Shown here piece by piece: positions 1-8,404 of a stretch of DNA of 64,000 bases. Where the stretch lies: positions 24,824 through 88,823 of the forward strand of contig NZ_QVIO01000011.1 in NCBI RefSeq assembly GCF_003416895.1, written 5' to 3'. Both the position numbers and the translations under genes were made by a program. Each line of letters opens with the position of its first letter. Position 1 is the first letter of the stretch. Source of the stretch: Duganella sp. BJB476. GTDB lineage: Bacteria > Pseudomonadota > Gammaproteobacteria > Burkholderiales > Burkholderiaceae_D. The notes under the pieces were generated by a model. It was not told the DNA's origin and searched no databases. It was given only the letters and a program-made list of their open reading frames with translations.

Positions 1-1810
1 CGCTGGCGTAGCGGCCATACGTTGCCACATGGTCGTTGAAGGCATAGTTAAAGCCCGCCGTGTACGAGGCTTCCTTGATCGTCTTCTGCTTGCGGGTCCA
101 CACACCGGTGCCGGCGCGGCGCATGTAGTTGTTGGCGATGATGTTGTCCTTGTCGGTGCCGTCCGCGTTGAAGGCGCCGGGGATGATGGCGCCCTCGGTC
201 AGGTTGTCGCCCGGCAGATCGTCGCCGGCCGCCAGCACGCCTTCGTCCTGCACGTCGTAGCGGGCTACTTCGTAGCGCACACCGGCGTCGAGGCGCAGGT
301 TGTTACTGACCTTCCATTCGTCGTTGACGAAGTAGGACATCGACTTCATATCGCCTTTGTGGCGTTCGTAGAAGTAGCCGTTGCGCAGCACGCCCTTGTC
401 CGACAGGTAGCCGAGGATCTTGTTGTTGGCGTCGACGGCGACGATATCGAGCCGGCTCGGTTGATCGCGCACGTCGGTGATGATGCGGGCGCCGTAGTCG
501 GAATCGTCGTACAGCTTTTGTGCCGCGAACAGGATGCCGGCGGTGAAGCTGTTCTTGTCGTTCTCCTTCGTCACCGATAGCTTGTCGATGAAGTGGCCCA
601 GTGAGCGGAAGCGTGTCTCGGCCACGGCGTCAGTGGTGAAGCCGTTGCCGTTCAGGGTGGACGGGTCGTTGATCAGCTGACCTGTGCCAGCGTAGGCCAG
701 CTTGGCGGTGCCGCCGAAGCGCTTCAACAGCGCGGCGACATCGCTGGACTGCGCCGGATCGAGGCGGTTGCTGGCGCGGACCAGATAGCTGTTGGGGCCA
801 TTGAACACCGACTGTGGCGACACGTCGTAACGGGTGTAGCGCGCGTTGTTGCGGAACGACCAGTCGCCGCCCAGTTCATGCTGCAGGTCCGCGCCGATCA
901 CCTTGGCCAGCACGTGGAAGCCGGTATGGAGGTCGGTGGTCACGGGGCCATTGGTGGTCTGGTTGGTGATGTGCGCCAGGTCCGGGCCGTCCAGCGAGCC
1001 GTAATGCGGATTCACGCCCGGCACACCTGTTGGATTGCCGGGATTGGTCAGCGGGATAGGCAGGTAGAAGGTGTTGTGGTCATTGACGTACTTGGCCGAC
1101 AGCGTCAGCTCACCGCGTTCAAGCTTGCGCGTCAGGTTCACGCGGAGCTGGCCGCCATGGTCGGCCGTGATGCCGATCGGGCGCACGCCCTTGCCTTCGC
1201 GGTAGTAGCCGCCGGCCGCGTACGTCCAGTCGTCGTTGATCGGTCCCGAATACACGCCCTCCGTGCGCACCATGCCGTAGTCGCCGATGGTGACCTTGGC
1301 CTCGCCCTGCGGCGTTTGCGTGCCCTTCTGGCTGATGAAGTTGACGATGGCCGCCGGGCCGTTGGTGGACAGGATGGCCGAAGTGCCGCCGCGGATCGCC
1401 TCGAAACGTTTGATGGTGACGTCCTCGCGCATCAGCACGTCCACCAGTTCACCGTCGTAGATCACCGGCAGGCCATCTTCCTGGAGGCTGATGAACTGGA
1501 ATGCGGCGCCGCCACTCAAGCCGCGCGGCGAGACATTGTTCGATACCTCGCCGCCGGATGCTTCCACCCACAGGCCGGGAACCTGCTGCAGCGAGTCGGC
1601 CAGGCTATGCGGCGCAAGCTTCTCCAGCTTGGCCAGGTCCACGGTCGTAATGGCGACCGATGATTCCAGCTTGGTGCGATTTTTGGCGGTGGTGCCGGTG
1701 ACGACCACCTCCTGAATGGGCTCGGGCGCTGTTTGCGCCTGCGCGCCGTGCATGGCCGCCAACTGGGCCAGGGTGGCGACCGAAAGGGTCAACCCGGTTT
1801 TTTGTCTCAT
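1..1810 (-). CDS. TonB-dependent receptor (3' end outside window)
   Basis: Outer-membrane TonB-dependent transporter that imports an unknown ligand using energy passed from TonB. The frame is open from ATG at 1810 to the window edge, so about 603 N-terminal residues are visible and the C-terminal strands are missing. It begins with a signal peptide (cleavage near AHGAQAQ-type residues 20-26), then a TonB-box-like IQEVVVTGT stretch, then a plug domain (about residues 45-165, including the ADSLQQVPGLWVE and RGGTSAILSTNGPAAIVNFIS segments), then barrel sequence. It starts only 54 bp after the kinase-like gene, on the same strand, and may be the last gene of the gcvPA-gcvPB-kinase operon. That would make it the uptake route for that pathway's substrate (inference). 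The ligand cannot be read from the sequence. Confidence 0.9.
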   Translation of the reverse strand, partial: MRQKTGLTLSVATLAQLAAMHGAQAQTAPEPIQEVVVTGTTAKNRTKLESSVAITTVDLAKLEKLAPHSLADSLQQVPGLWVEASGGEVSNNVSPRGLSGGAAFQFISLQEDGLPVIYDGELVDVLMREDVTIKRFEAIRGGTSAILSTNGPAAIVNFISQKGTQTPQGEAKVTIGDYGMVRTEGVYSGPINDDWTYAAGGYYREGKGVRPIGITADHGGQLRVNLTRKLERGELTLSAKYVNDHNTFYLPIPLTNPGNPTGVPGVNPHYGSLDGPDLAHITNQTTNGPVTTDLHTGFHVLAKVIGADLQHELGGDWSFRNNARYTRYDVSPQSVFNGPNSYLVRASNRLDPAQSSDVAALLKRFGGTAKLAYAGTGQLINDPSTLNGNGFTTDAVAETRFRSLGHFIDKLSVTKENDKNSFTAGILFAAQKLYDDSDYGARIITDVRDQPSRLDIVAVDANNKILGYLSDKGVLRNGYFYERHKGDMKSMSYFVNDEWKVSNNLRLDAGVRYEVARYDVQDEGVLAAGDDLPGDNLTEGAIIPGAFNADGTDKDNIIANNYMRRAGTGVWTRKQKTIKEASYTAGFNYAFNDHVATYGRYAS

Positions 1811-1864
1811 TTGGAATCTCCAGATAGTTATCGTTATGTGTGCTGCTTTGCTTTTTTGCTGCCG

Positions 1865-2998
1865 CTACACCGAGACCGGCCACATGGTCTGCTCCCGGTA
1901 GCCGGTCGTCACCGGCAAATACCCATTGAATTGCGCGTCGAGTTCCGCGTCGCCGCTGTCGATGCGCAGCACGCCGCCGTGCAGCGACAGCAGCTTGTCC
2001 TGCGGCGCCAGCACATGCAGCCCGCGCCGGCCGGCCGCACGCAGCAGGCGCGGTGAAATCTGCTGATTGCCTCGTCCCAGCACCAGGCCCTGACCACCGA
2101 TCGGCGACAACACCAGGTGCGGCGGCGATTGCCAGTCTCCGGCCAGGTCTTCCAGTTCTCGGCGCGAGGCGTCGCGCGCCAGCAGCGTGCCATCGCCCAG
2201 TACCGCATCCACACCCAGCAAGGTGCCGTCCACGCCCAGCAGCGACAGCAAGGCCTGCGTGGTCGAGCCGGGACCGATCAGGTACAGCGAGCGCGCCTCC
2301 ATCCCTTCCGCAAAGCTGCGAGCGATGGCCATGCGCTGCGCGCCGCTGCCGCTGGCATGGCGCGACTTGCCGCCTTGCGTCAGCGACGGCGCCAAAGGCA
2401 GTTGCAAGTAGCCGTACAGGCGCGGCACGATCTGGTTGCGCCGCAGCGCTTCTTCGTCGAGGTCCATCACTTCGGCGTCGCAGCAGATGGCCACGCCGTT
2501 CTGCCGCAACTGGCGCAGCAGCAGCCCTGCTGCGGTTGGATGGTTGGCGAATACCGCCGATTGCATCTTCACGCCGGCCGGCACGCCCAGCACCGGCAAG
2601 GTGGCCATTACGCCGGCGTCGCGCAGGCCATCCAGCACATCGCGCGCGGTGCCGTCGCCGCCGGCGAACAGCAGCAGGTCTATCCCCATGCCGGCCAGGA
2701 TGCAGCTGGCGCGGCGCGTATCCGCCGCCTGTGATGGCGACGCAACCGGCACCACGGCGCTGGCCTGCAAGCCAGCCCCGTGCAAAGCGCGCAGGCCCAT
2801 GTCGCCATCGGCTGTGTACCAGCTGACGGCGTGCGCCGCGCCGCCGCAAGCCCCGAACATGGAGGCCAGGCGCGCGGCTACCTGCGGCAGGACGCCCGCC
2901 GCCAGCGCGGCCTGCACGCTGTCTGCGCCGTCCGAGCCTTTGAGGCCGGCCGGGCCGCCGACGCCGGCCCAGGGATTGACCACCAGCCCGATCTTCAT
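1865..2998 (-). CDS. ATP-NAD kinase-like (AcoX family) protein
   Basis: 377-residue protein of the NAD-kinase-fold family that includes AcoX from acetoin-catabolism operons, whose biochemical function is not established. Visible motifs are the N-terminal VNPWAGVGGPAGLKGSDG, typical of the family, and the nucleotide-binding GGDGTARDV around residue 118. It lacks the overall length and context of the housekeeping NadK. Its ATG overlaps the stop of the upstream gcvPB-like gene as ATGA (2995-2998), so the two are translationally coupled. The coupling suggests that it phosphorylates or binds a cofactor or substrate used by the GcvP-like enzyme; that role is inference. Confidence 0.8.
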   Translation of the reverse strand: MKIGLVVNPWAGVGGPAGLKGSDGADSVQAALAAGVLPQVAARLASMFGACGGAAHAVSWYTADGDMGLRALHGAGLQASAVVPVASPSQAADTRRASCILAGMGIDLLLFAGGDGTARDVLDGLRDAGVMATLPVLGVPAGVKMQSAVFANHPTAAGLLLRQLRQNGVAICCDAEVMDLDEEALRRNQIVPRLYGYLQLPLAPSLTQGGKSRHASGSGAQRMAIARSFAEGMEARSLYLIGPGSTTQALLSLLGVDGTLLGVDAVLGDGTLLARDASRRELEDLAGDWQSPPHLVLSPIGGQGLVLGRGNQQISPRLLRAAGRRGLHVLAPQDKLLSLHGGVLRIDSGDAELDAQFNGYLPVTTGYREQTMWPVSV

Positions 2999-4581
2999 GC
3001 CAGTCCGCGCTCGCCCAGCTTGCGTTGATAGGCGCGCCAGGTGATAGACCAGCGCTCCGAATCGTCCAGCATCTCGCCCTGCACGCGGTGCACCGGACAG
3101 TTGTGCGGCGCGGTCTTGACCAGATCCGGATCGCTGTGCGCCTCGCCGGCGATGTGGCGCATCACGCCGATGAATTCATCGAGGTCGGCGCGCGAGTAGG
3201 ATTCGGTCGGCTCGATGGTGGCCGGCTCCGGCACTACATACGGATGGTGGCTGGTCCAGTAATGCACGCCGAAGTCGGCGGCGCGCAGGCCGATTTCTTC
3301 CGACGTCACGCCGGTGGCCTCGGTCAGGCCCGCCCAGCTGTAACGCACCTGTTCGATGCGGCGCTTGCCCGCCGCGTAGGGCGCGGACATGCCATCGATT
3401 TTCAGCAGCTCGTGCATCATGTAGTTGTTGTTCAGGACCGCGATCTCGGACACGGTGCGCAAGCCCTCGGCGCCCAGGTTCATGATCCACGCATAGGCGC
3501 GCAGCATGATGGAGGCGGTGCCGGTGAAGCTGCTGATCTTGCCGATCGATTGCACGGCGCCATCCACCAAGTGATAGCGGCCATCCTTCTGCCGTACCAG
3601 TGGGCCGGGCAGGAACGGCGCCAGCGCCGCCGTGCAGCACACCGCGCCGACCGCCGGGCCGCCGCAGGCATGAGGCGTGGCGAAGGTCTTGTGCAGGTTG
3701 AAGTGGCACAGGTCGAAGCCGGCTTCACGCGCGCGGGCGATGCCCAGCAGGCCGTTGGCGTTGGCTTGGTCGTACACGCACAAGCCGCCGGCCGCATGCA
3801 CCACGTCGACGAATTCGCGGATACGGCCGTTGAAGATGCCGGTGTCCTCCGGATTGGTGATGACCAGCGCCGCAGTGCGCGGCGACACGGCCGCCTTCAG
3901 CGCCGCCAGGTCCGGGTAGCCGTTGGCGTCCGGGTAGAGCGTGATGACCTTGTAGCCGGCCAGCTTGGCGCAGGCGGCGTCCGACGGGTGCGAGAAGATG
4001 GTGGTGATGACTTCATCGCGCCGGCCTGCTTCGCCGCGGCTCTCGTGCCAGGCGCGCACCATCGCCATGTTGGCGAAGATGGCTTGCGATCCGCCGCGTG
4101 CCTGCAACGATACGGCATCCATGCCGGACACTTCACGCAATACGCCTTCCAGCTTGTCCATCACCTCCAGCATGCCTTGTACGGTGCTGTCGGCCTGGCG
4201 CGGATGCAGCTCCGCCATGCCGGGCTGGCGCGCGAGCTGGTCGTTGATCTTTGGGTTGTACTTCATGGTGCAGGTGCCCTGCCCCACGTCTACGTTGAGG
4301 TCCGCGCCCAGCGTCTCCTGCGACAGGCGCAGGTAGTGACGCAGCACGCGGTTCTGCGACATCTCCGGCAGCGCCGGTGCGCGCTGGCGCAGCATGGTGG
4401 CGGGCAGCCCGGCCAGCGGCTGGCCTGCCAAACGCACGATGTCCGGCTCCACTTCCGGCACCAGGATGCCGCGTTCGCCGGGCTGGCTCAGTTCAAAAAT
4501 AACTGGTTCGTCCCAGCGCGCCTGGTGGTAGCGGCGCATCTGCTGTTTGCGGTGGTGGGCGATGTTATCCATGACGTTCAT
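2995..4581 (-). CDS. Divergent glycine dehydrogenase (decarboxylating) subunit 2-like, GcvPB family
   Basis: PLP-dependent fold-type I enzyme, 528 residues from ATG at 4581. That start is chosen because it forms an ATGA overlap with the stop of the gcvPA-like gene; an upstream in-frame start at 4611 would overlap more. The PLP lysine lies in FNLHKTFATPH (about residue 298). Several signature stretches differ from canonical GcvPB as I remember it: SAHGTNPASA is replaced by FSHPSDAACA, DGANLNA by DQANANG, and GGGGPGxGPVGV by ACGGPAVGAVC. The fold and cofactor are therefore clear, but the substrate may not be glycine, or the carrier partner may not be GcvH. No gcvH or gcvT is adjacent. Confidence 0.85.
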   Translation of the reverse strand: MNVMDNIAHHRKQQMRRYHQARWDEPVIFELSQPGERGILVPEVEPDIVRLAGQPLAGLPATMLRQRAPALPEMSQNRVLRHYLRLSQETLGADLNVDVGQGTCTMKYNPKINDQLARQPGMAELHPRQADSTVQGMLEVMDKLEGVLREVSGMDAVSLQARGGSQAIFANMAMVRAWHESRGEAGRRDEVITTIFSHPSDAACAKLAGYKVITLYPDANGYPDLAALKAAVSPRTAALVITNPEDTGIFNGRIREFVDVVHAAGGLCVYDQANANGLLGIARAREAGFDLCHFNLHKTFATPHACGGPAVGAVCCTAALAPFLPGPLVRQKDGRYHLVDGAVQSIGKISSFTGTASIMLRAYAWIMNLGAEGLRTVSEIAVLNNNYMMHELLKIDGMSAPYAAGKRRIEQVRYSWAGLTEATGVTSEEIGLRAADFGVHYWTSHHPYVVPEPATIEPTESYSRADLDEFIGVMRHIAGEAHSDPDLVKTAPHNCPVHRVQGEMLDDSERWSITWRAYQRKLGERGLA

Positions 4582-5975
4582 TGGTTGAGGACTTTCTCTA
4601 GCGTTGCGCACAGCAGGTCAATGTCTTCCTGCGTGTGGACTTCGGAAAAGGCGTACAGGGCCGACTGGCCCAGCGCGGGGAAGGCGGCGCTCAGGTCATG
4701 CCCGCCGAAGACGCCCTGTTGCAGCAAGGCGGCATTGATGGCTGCCACCGGCAGGCCGGTGTCGTCGAAGTTGACGACGAACTCGCGGAAGTGGCAGCTG
4801 CCTTCGTGCGTGATGCGCACGCCGGGCAAGCGCGCCATGCACTGCCTGGCGTAAGCGGTGCGCTGGGCGATGCCGGTGGCCAGTTCGGTCATGCCTTGTG
4901 GGCCCATCAGCGCGAGGTAGACGCCGGCCGTGATGCCCCACAGCGCGGCGGCGGTGCCGACGAATTCATTGCCGTTCTCGCGCTTGTCGAACGAGGTGCG
5001 GCTGTAGGCGACGTCGCCGAAGCCGTACTCGCCCGGCACGCTGGTCGGCACGATGCCGAACAGCCGCGATGGATACTGCATGACGATGGCGGGATCGTCG
5101 TGGCTGGCGATGAAGCCGCCCTGGCCGCCGCCGTAGTTCATGTGCATGCCGAGCGGCTGGATGTCGCCGCAGACGATGTCGGCGCCGTAGTTGGACGGCG
5201 GCGCCAGCACGCCCAGCGACACCGGATCGACGCCGACCACGAACAGCGCGCCCACCGCATGGGCGGCGGCGGCCAGCGCGGCGCCATCGTCGATGGTGCC
5301 GAGGAAGGATGGGATGTCGATGTACAGCGCGGCGGTTTCCTGGTCGAGCAGCTGTTTCACGCTGGCCAGGTCGAGCAGGCCGGTTTTCGGATCGAACGGC
5401 GCGGTGATGAAATCGAGATCGGCGCGGCCGTAGGTGTTCATCATGGACAGCTTGTCCGGGTTGACGTGGCCAGCCACGACGACGCGCCGGCGGCCGGTGT
5501 GGCGGCCCGCCATGCGCACGGCGGTGGCTGCGGCCTGCATGCCGTCGTACACCGGCACGTTGACCACGTCCATCTCCAGCAGCGCGCCCATCATGCTGCA
5601 GTATTCGAACAGCGACTGGAAGCGGCCATGATCGTCATACGGTTCGCCGGCGTAGGCGGTGGCGAACTCGCTGCGGCCGTTGATCTCGTCGCAGACGGCC
5701 GGCACGTGGTGCTGGTAGCAGCCGCCGCCCAGGAAGCTGAGCTGCCCGGCGCAGTGGCTGTTCTTGCGCAGCAGGCCGTCCACGTGGCGCTTGAGGCGCG
5801 CCTCCGACAGGTGCGGCGCGGCGATCGCCAGCGGCGCCTGCATGCGCAGGGCGGCGGGGATGTCGGCGAAGAAGTCTTCGGTGCTGCTTGCGCCCACGGC
5901 GCGCAACATGGCGTCGCGCACAGCGGGCACCGAGTTGGGAATGTAGGGGTGGATAAAGGGTTTGCCAGGTGCCAT
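4578..5975 (-). CDS. Divergent glycine dehydrogenase (decarboxylating) subunit 1-like, GcvPA family
   Basis: 465-residue N-terminal-half homologue of glycine decarboxylase, first gene of a leftward operon. It shows the expected order of family landmarks: HPYIPNSVPAVRDAML at the start, SFLGGGCYQHHVPAV, a Y/DG segment VPVYDGMQAAATA, and VVGVDPVSLGVLAPP. In place of the usual GEGQSLG..FGGP and REKATSNICTNQ it has GDIQPLGMHMNYGGGQGG and KRENGNEFVGTAAAL, so it is a divergent subfamily. Split P-proteins are usual in Gram-positives and archaea; most beta-proteobacteria carry a fused GcvP, so this pair is probably an additional paralogue. It is coupled by ATGA to the subunit 2-like gene and is transcribed away from a GcvA-like regulator. 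Confidence 0.85.
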   Translation of the reverse strand: MAPGKPFIHPYIPNSVPAVRDAMLRAVGASSTEDFFADIPAALRMQAPLAIAAPHLSEARLKRHVDGLLRKNSHCAGQLSFLGGGCYQHHVPAVCDEINGRSEFATAYAGEPYDDHGRFQSLFEYCSMMGALLEMDVVNVPVYDGMQAAATAVRMAGRHTGRRRVVVAGHVNPDKLSMMNTYGRADLDFITAPFDPKTGLLDLASVKQLLDQETAALYIDIPSFLGTIDDGAALAAAAHAVGALFVVGVDPVSLGVLAPPSNYGADIVCGDIQPLGMHMNYGGGQGGFIASHDDPAIVMQYPSRLFGIVPTSVPGEYGFGDVAYSRTSFDKRENGNEFVGTAAALWGITAGVYLALMGPQGMTELATGIAQRTAYARQCMARLPGVRITHEGSCHFREFVVNFDDTGLPVAAINAALLQQGVFGGHDLSAAFPALGQSALYAFSEVHTQEDIDLLCATLEKVLNQ

Positions 5976-6043
5976 GTCGTTTCCTGTTGATCGAGATTGG
6001 ATACCCCATCTTGTAGGAGCGAAATAACATTGACAAATGATCA

Positions 6044-6058
6044 GTATGCATGCGATAC
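6044..6058. promoter_or_regulatory. Candidate LysR-type operator (GTAT-N7-ATAC)
   Basis: A short dyad, gtat-N7-atac, contains the T-N11-A core typical of LysR regulators. It lies in the 100-bp region between the divergent gcvPA-like gene and the GcvA-like gene, 17 bp before the regulator's ATG. A TTGACA (6030-6035) precedes it, so the dyad overlaps the likely -10 region of the regulator, which would fit negative autoregulation. Seen by eye only; the binding protein is inferred. Confidence 0.4.
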
Positions 6059-6075
6059 ATTAGAAAAATTCATGC

Positions 6076-6993
6076 ATGGAGAGCGCCTTGGTTCATTCTT
6101 CCAGTCTGTTGCGGCAGTTGAAAACGTTTGAAGTTACGGCGCGGCACATGAGTTTTACCCGTGCCGCCGATGAGTTGTGCATCTCGCAGGCGGCGGTCAG
6201 CCACCAGATCAAGACGCTGGAAGACGCGCTGCAGATCAAGCTGTTCAAGCGCATGACGCGGGCCATCACGCTGACCGGCGAAGGGGCGATTTTGCAACGC
6301 AGCCTAGTCGACGCCTTCGGCCGCATCGACCGTGTGCTGGCGCAGTTGGCGCAGGGCGAAGGACGCGCGCGCAAGCGGCTGACGGTGGCGGTGACGCCGG
6401 CCTTCAGCTCGCGCTGGCTGGTGCATAGACTGGACCGTTTTCTCGCGGCGCACAGCCAGCTTGAAGTGCGGCTGGTGCACACGGTGATGCATACGGACCT
6501 GGGACGCGACAGCATCGACCTGGCGATACGCTGGGGGGATGGCAAGTGGCCGGGCGTGGAGTGCGAACGCCTGTTCGGCACCGAGCTGCTGCCGGTGTGT
6601 TCACCGGCGATGTTGAAGGACGGCCCGCCGTTGCTGGAGCCGTGCGATCTGGCGCATTACACGCTGCTGCACGAAGACAGCTGCGACGATTGGGAGCGCT
6701 GGTTCGAGCAGGCGGGTTTGGCGCCATCGCTGGCGCTGCGCGGGCCACTGATCGACGACAGCAATGCGCTGATGCAGGCGGCGCTGAACGGCCAGGGCAT
6801 CGCGCTGGGCCGCATGGCGCTGATCCGCGACGACCTGAGGCGCGGTACCTTGGTCAGCCCGTTCAGCCAGACGCTGTCCACGCAAGGCGCCTACTACATG
6901 TGCTGGCGCCCTACCCGCACCGAGCAGGAGGCGCTGACGTGGTTCTCGGATTTCCTGCGTGACGAGGCGCGTGAGCAGGAAGCAGACCGCTAG
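6076..6993 (+). CDS. LysR-family transcriptional regulator, GcvA-like
   Basis: 305-residue LysR regulator. The N-terminal winged HTH (about residues 10-70) reads FTRAADELCISQAAVSHQIK, nearly the GcvA-type recognition helix. The substrate-binding half keeps GcvA-like features: a WGDGKWPG segment, LLPVCSP, and ALNGQGIALGR. It is divergent from the gcvPA/gcvPB-like operon, so it is the probable regulator of that operon; in enterobacteria GcvA controls the gcv operon in response to glycine. The start at 6076 is preferred over an out-of-frame ATG at 6072. The inducer here is unknown and may differ, given how divergent the enzyme subunits are. Confidence 0.85.
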   Translation: MESALVHSSSLLRQLKTFEVTARHMSFTRAADELCISQAAVSHQIKTLEDALQIKLFKRMTRAITLTGEGAILQRSLVDAFGRIDRVLAQLAQGEGRARKRLTVAVTPAFSSRWLVHRLDRFLAAHSQLEVRLVHTVMHTDLGRDSIDLAIRWGDGKWPGVECERLFGTELLPVCSPAMLKDGPPLLEPCDLAHYTLLHEDSCDDWERWFEQAGLAPSLALRGPLIDDSNALMQAALNGQGIALGRMALIRDDLRRGTLVSPFSQTLSTQGAYYMCWRPTRTEQEALTWFSDFLRDEAREQEADR

Positions 6994-7004
6994 CTCTCGC
7001 GCTA

Positions 7005-7670
7005 CTACGCCGGTAGTTCTGTTGCGGGCCGCGACGACACGCCCTGCGCCGATGCGGCAGCCTGCTCGGCGGCCTGCGCGCGCAGGAAGGCGGGACGCTG
7101 GCGCAGCCGCTGCCAGTAGGCGGCGACTGCCGGTGTGAAGGAGGTGTGCAATCCCAGTTGTTCGGCCAGCAGCAGCGCGTAGCCGACCGAGACATCGGCC
7201 GCCGTGAAGCGGCCGGCAGACAGGAACTGGTTCTGCTCCAGGCGCGGCGTCAGTGTTTTCAGGCGCGACAAAAACCAGCGCGAATAATCCTCCACCACCT
7301 GCGGCTGCAAGCGCTCCGTCGATTCGAAGCGGCTGTAGCGCAGCACCAGCGTTTGCGGGAAGGTCAGCGTGGCTTCGCCAAAGTGCAGATAGTTCAACCA
7401 GGCGCCGTAGTCCGCTTCGTCCAGCGCGACGTTCAGTCTGGCCGCCGGATGGCACTCGGCCAGGTATTGGCATATCGCCGCCGATTCCGTCATCCGCATG
7501 TCGCCGTCGAAGAAGGCCGGCACGGTGCCGCAGGGATTGATGTCGAGATAGGACTTGTCGTGCACACGCGGCGGGAAAGCCATCATGCGCAACTCATATG
7601 TCAGCCCCAATTCCTCCATCATCCACAATGGACGGAAGGAACGTGCGGCGATGCTGTGGTAGAGGATCAT
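7005..7670 (-). CDS. Glutathione S-transferase family protein
   Basis: 221-residue cytosolic GST. The thioredoxin-like N-terminal domain opens with MILYHSIAARSFRPLWMMEE, has the cis-proline segment GTVPAFF near residue 50, and the glutathione gamma-glutamyl binding motif MTESAAI near residue 61. An all-helical C-terminal domain follows. It is convergent with the LysR gene (11 bp between stops) and divergent from higBA, so it is a single-gene unit. Substrate is not predictable; detoxification or dehalogenation roles are both possible. Confidence 0.85.
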   Translation of the reverse strand: MILYHSIAARSFRPLWMMEELGLTYELRMMAFPPRVHDKSYLDINPCGTVPAFFDGDMRMTESAAICQYLAECHPAARLNVALDEADYGAWLNYLHFGEATLTFPQTLVLRYSRFESTERLQPQVVEDYSRWFLSRLKTLTPRLEQNQFLSAGRFTAADVSVGYALLLAEQLGLHTSFTPAVAAYWQRLRQRPAFLRAQAAEQAAASAQGVSSRPATELPA

Positions 7671-7746
7671 GAGAACCTATTTATTAAAGCCAGTGACCAT
7701 TGCAAATTTTATCATTGACCGAAATTTACGCAGAGGGAAACATGAA

Positions 7747-7781
7747 TTGACATTGGTGCGCGTAACGTTACGCGCTACAAT
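7747..7781 (+). promoter_or_regulatory. higBA promoter with palindromic operator
   Basis: A perfect 18-bp palindrome, gcgcgtaac-gttacgcgc (7758-7775), lies between a TTGACA (7747-7752; an alternative -35 is ttggtg at 7753) and a TACAAT -10 (7776-7781). The -10 ends only 5 bp before the higB ATG at 7787 and no Shine-Dalgarno is visible, so transcription may be leaderless. A palindrome inside the promoter is the usual arrangement for repression by HigA or the HigBA complex; binding is inferred. Confidence 0.6.
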
Positions 7782-7786
7782 GACTC

Positions 7787-8068
7787 ATGATAAAAACATT
7801 CCAGCACAAGGGGTTGAGAGTTTTTTTCGAGACTGGGAGCATGGCCGGCATTCAAGCAGCCCATGCGCCCAGACTAGGCGCCATGCTGCGCCGCCTGAAC
7901 GAGGCCACATCTCCCCAAGGAATGAACCTGCCTGGTTGGGGCCTGCACCCATTAAAAGGCAAAGCACTCAGGGGACATTTTTCCGTATCGGTAAGTGGCA
8001 ACTGGCGCCTGACATTTAAGTTCGAGGGTACGGACGCCATCCTTGTGGACTATCAGGACTATCATTAA
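7787..8068 (+). CDS. higB: Type II toxin HigB (RelE/ParE-like mRNA interferase)
   Basis: 93-residue toxin of the HigB family, a ribosome-dependent mRNA endonuclease in characterised members. It contains the family landmarks IKTFQHKGLRVFFETGS at the N-terminus, MNLPGWGLHPLKG in the middle, and SVSGNWRLTF followed by VDYQDYH at the end. It precedes its antitoxin by 12 bp, the toxin-first order characteristic of hig loci. Full-length, with no sign of decay. Confidence 0.93.
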   Translation: MIKTFQHKGLRVFFETGSMAGIQAAHAPRLGAMLRRLNEATSPQGMNLPGWGLHPLKGKALRGHFSVSVSGNWRLTFKFEGTDAILVDYQDYH

Positions 8069-8080
8069 GGAATAAATATC

Positions 8081-8392
8081 ATGGCACGCATGTTTAATCC
8101 ACCGCACCCGGGGCTGACCTTACGCGATGACGTTCTGCCCGCGCTGGGCCTAACTGTTACCGAAGCGGCGCAGCAACTGGATGTCAACCGCGTCACGCTG
8201 TCCCGCGTCCTCAACGGCCGCGCTGCGATTTCGCCTGAAATGGCGTTGCGTATTGAAGCTTGGCTGGGCGTAGAGCGCGGCGGTGAGGCCCGCCTTTGGC
8301 TGGCAGAGCAAAGTGCCTACGATGTTTGGCAAGCTGCACAAAGATTCCTGGAAACTCCGATGCAGGTTCAGCCCGCCCCTTTGGCGGCCTGA
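8081..8392 (+). CDS. higA: Antitoxin HigA (XRE-family HTH)
   Basis: 103-residue DNA-binding antitoxin. It begins with NPPHPGLTLRDDVLPALGLT, typical of HigA/VapI-like proteins, and carries an HTH around residues 25-65 (TEAAQQLDVNRVTLSRVLNG). It should neutralise HigB and repress the operon by binding the promoter palindrome. A purine-rich site (taagga) lies about 9 bp before the ATG. It is convergent with mnmE, with 12 bp between the genes. Confidence 0.93.
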   Translation: MARMFNPPHPGLTLRDDVLPALGLTVTEAAQQLDVNRVTLSRVLNGRAAISPEMALRIEAWLGVERGGEARLWLAEQSAYDVWQAAQRFLETPMQVQPAPLAA

Positions 8393-8404
8393 GCTGCAAG
8401 CTAC

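Noticed and set aside
3025..5990. Plus-strand ORFs of 609 and 451 residues opposite the gcvPA/PB-like genes
   Set aside because: Shadow frames of secure PLP enzymes in high-GC DNA.
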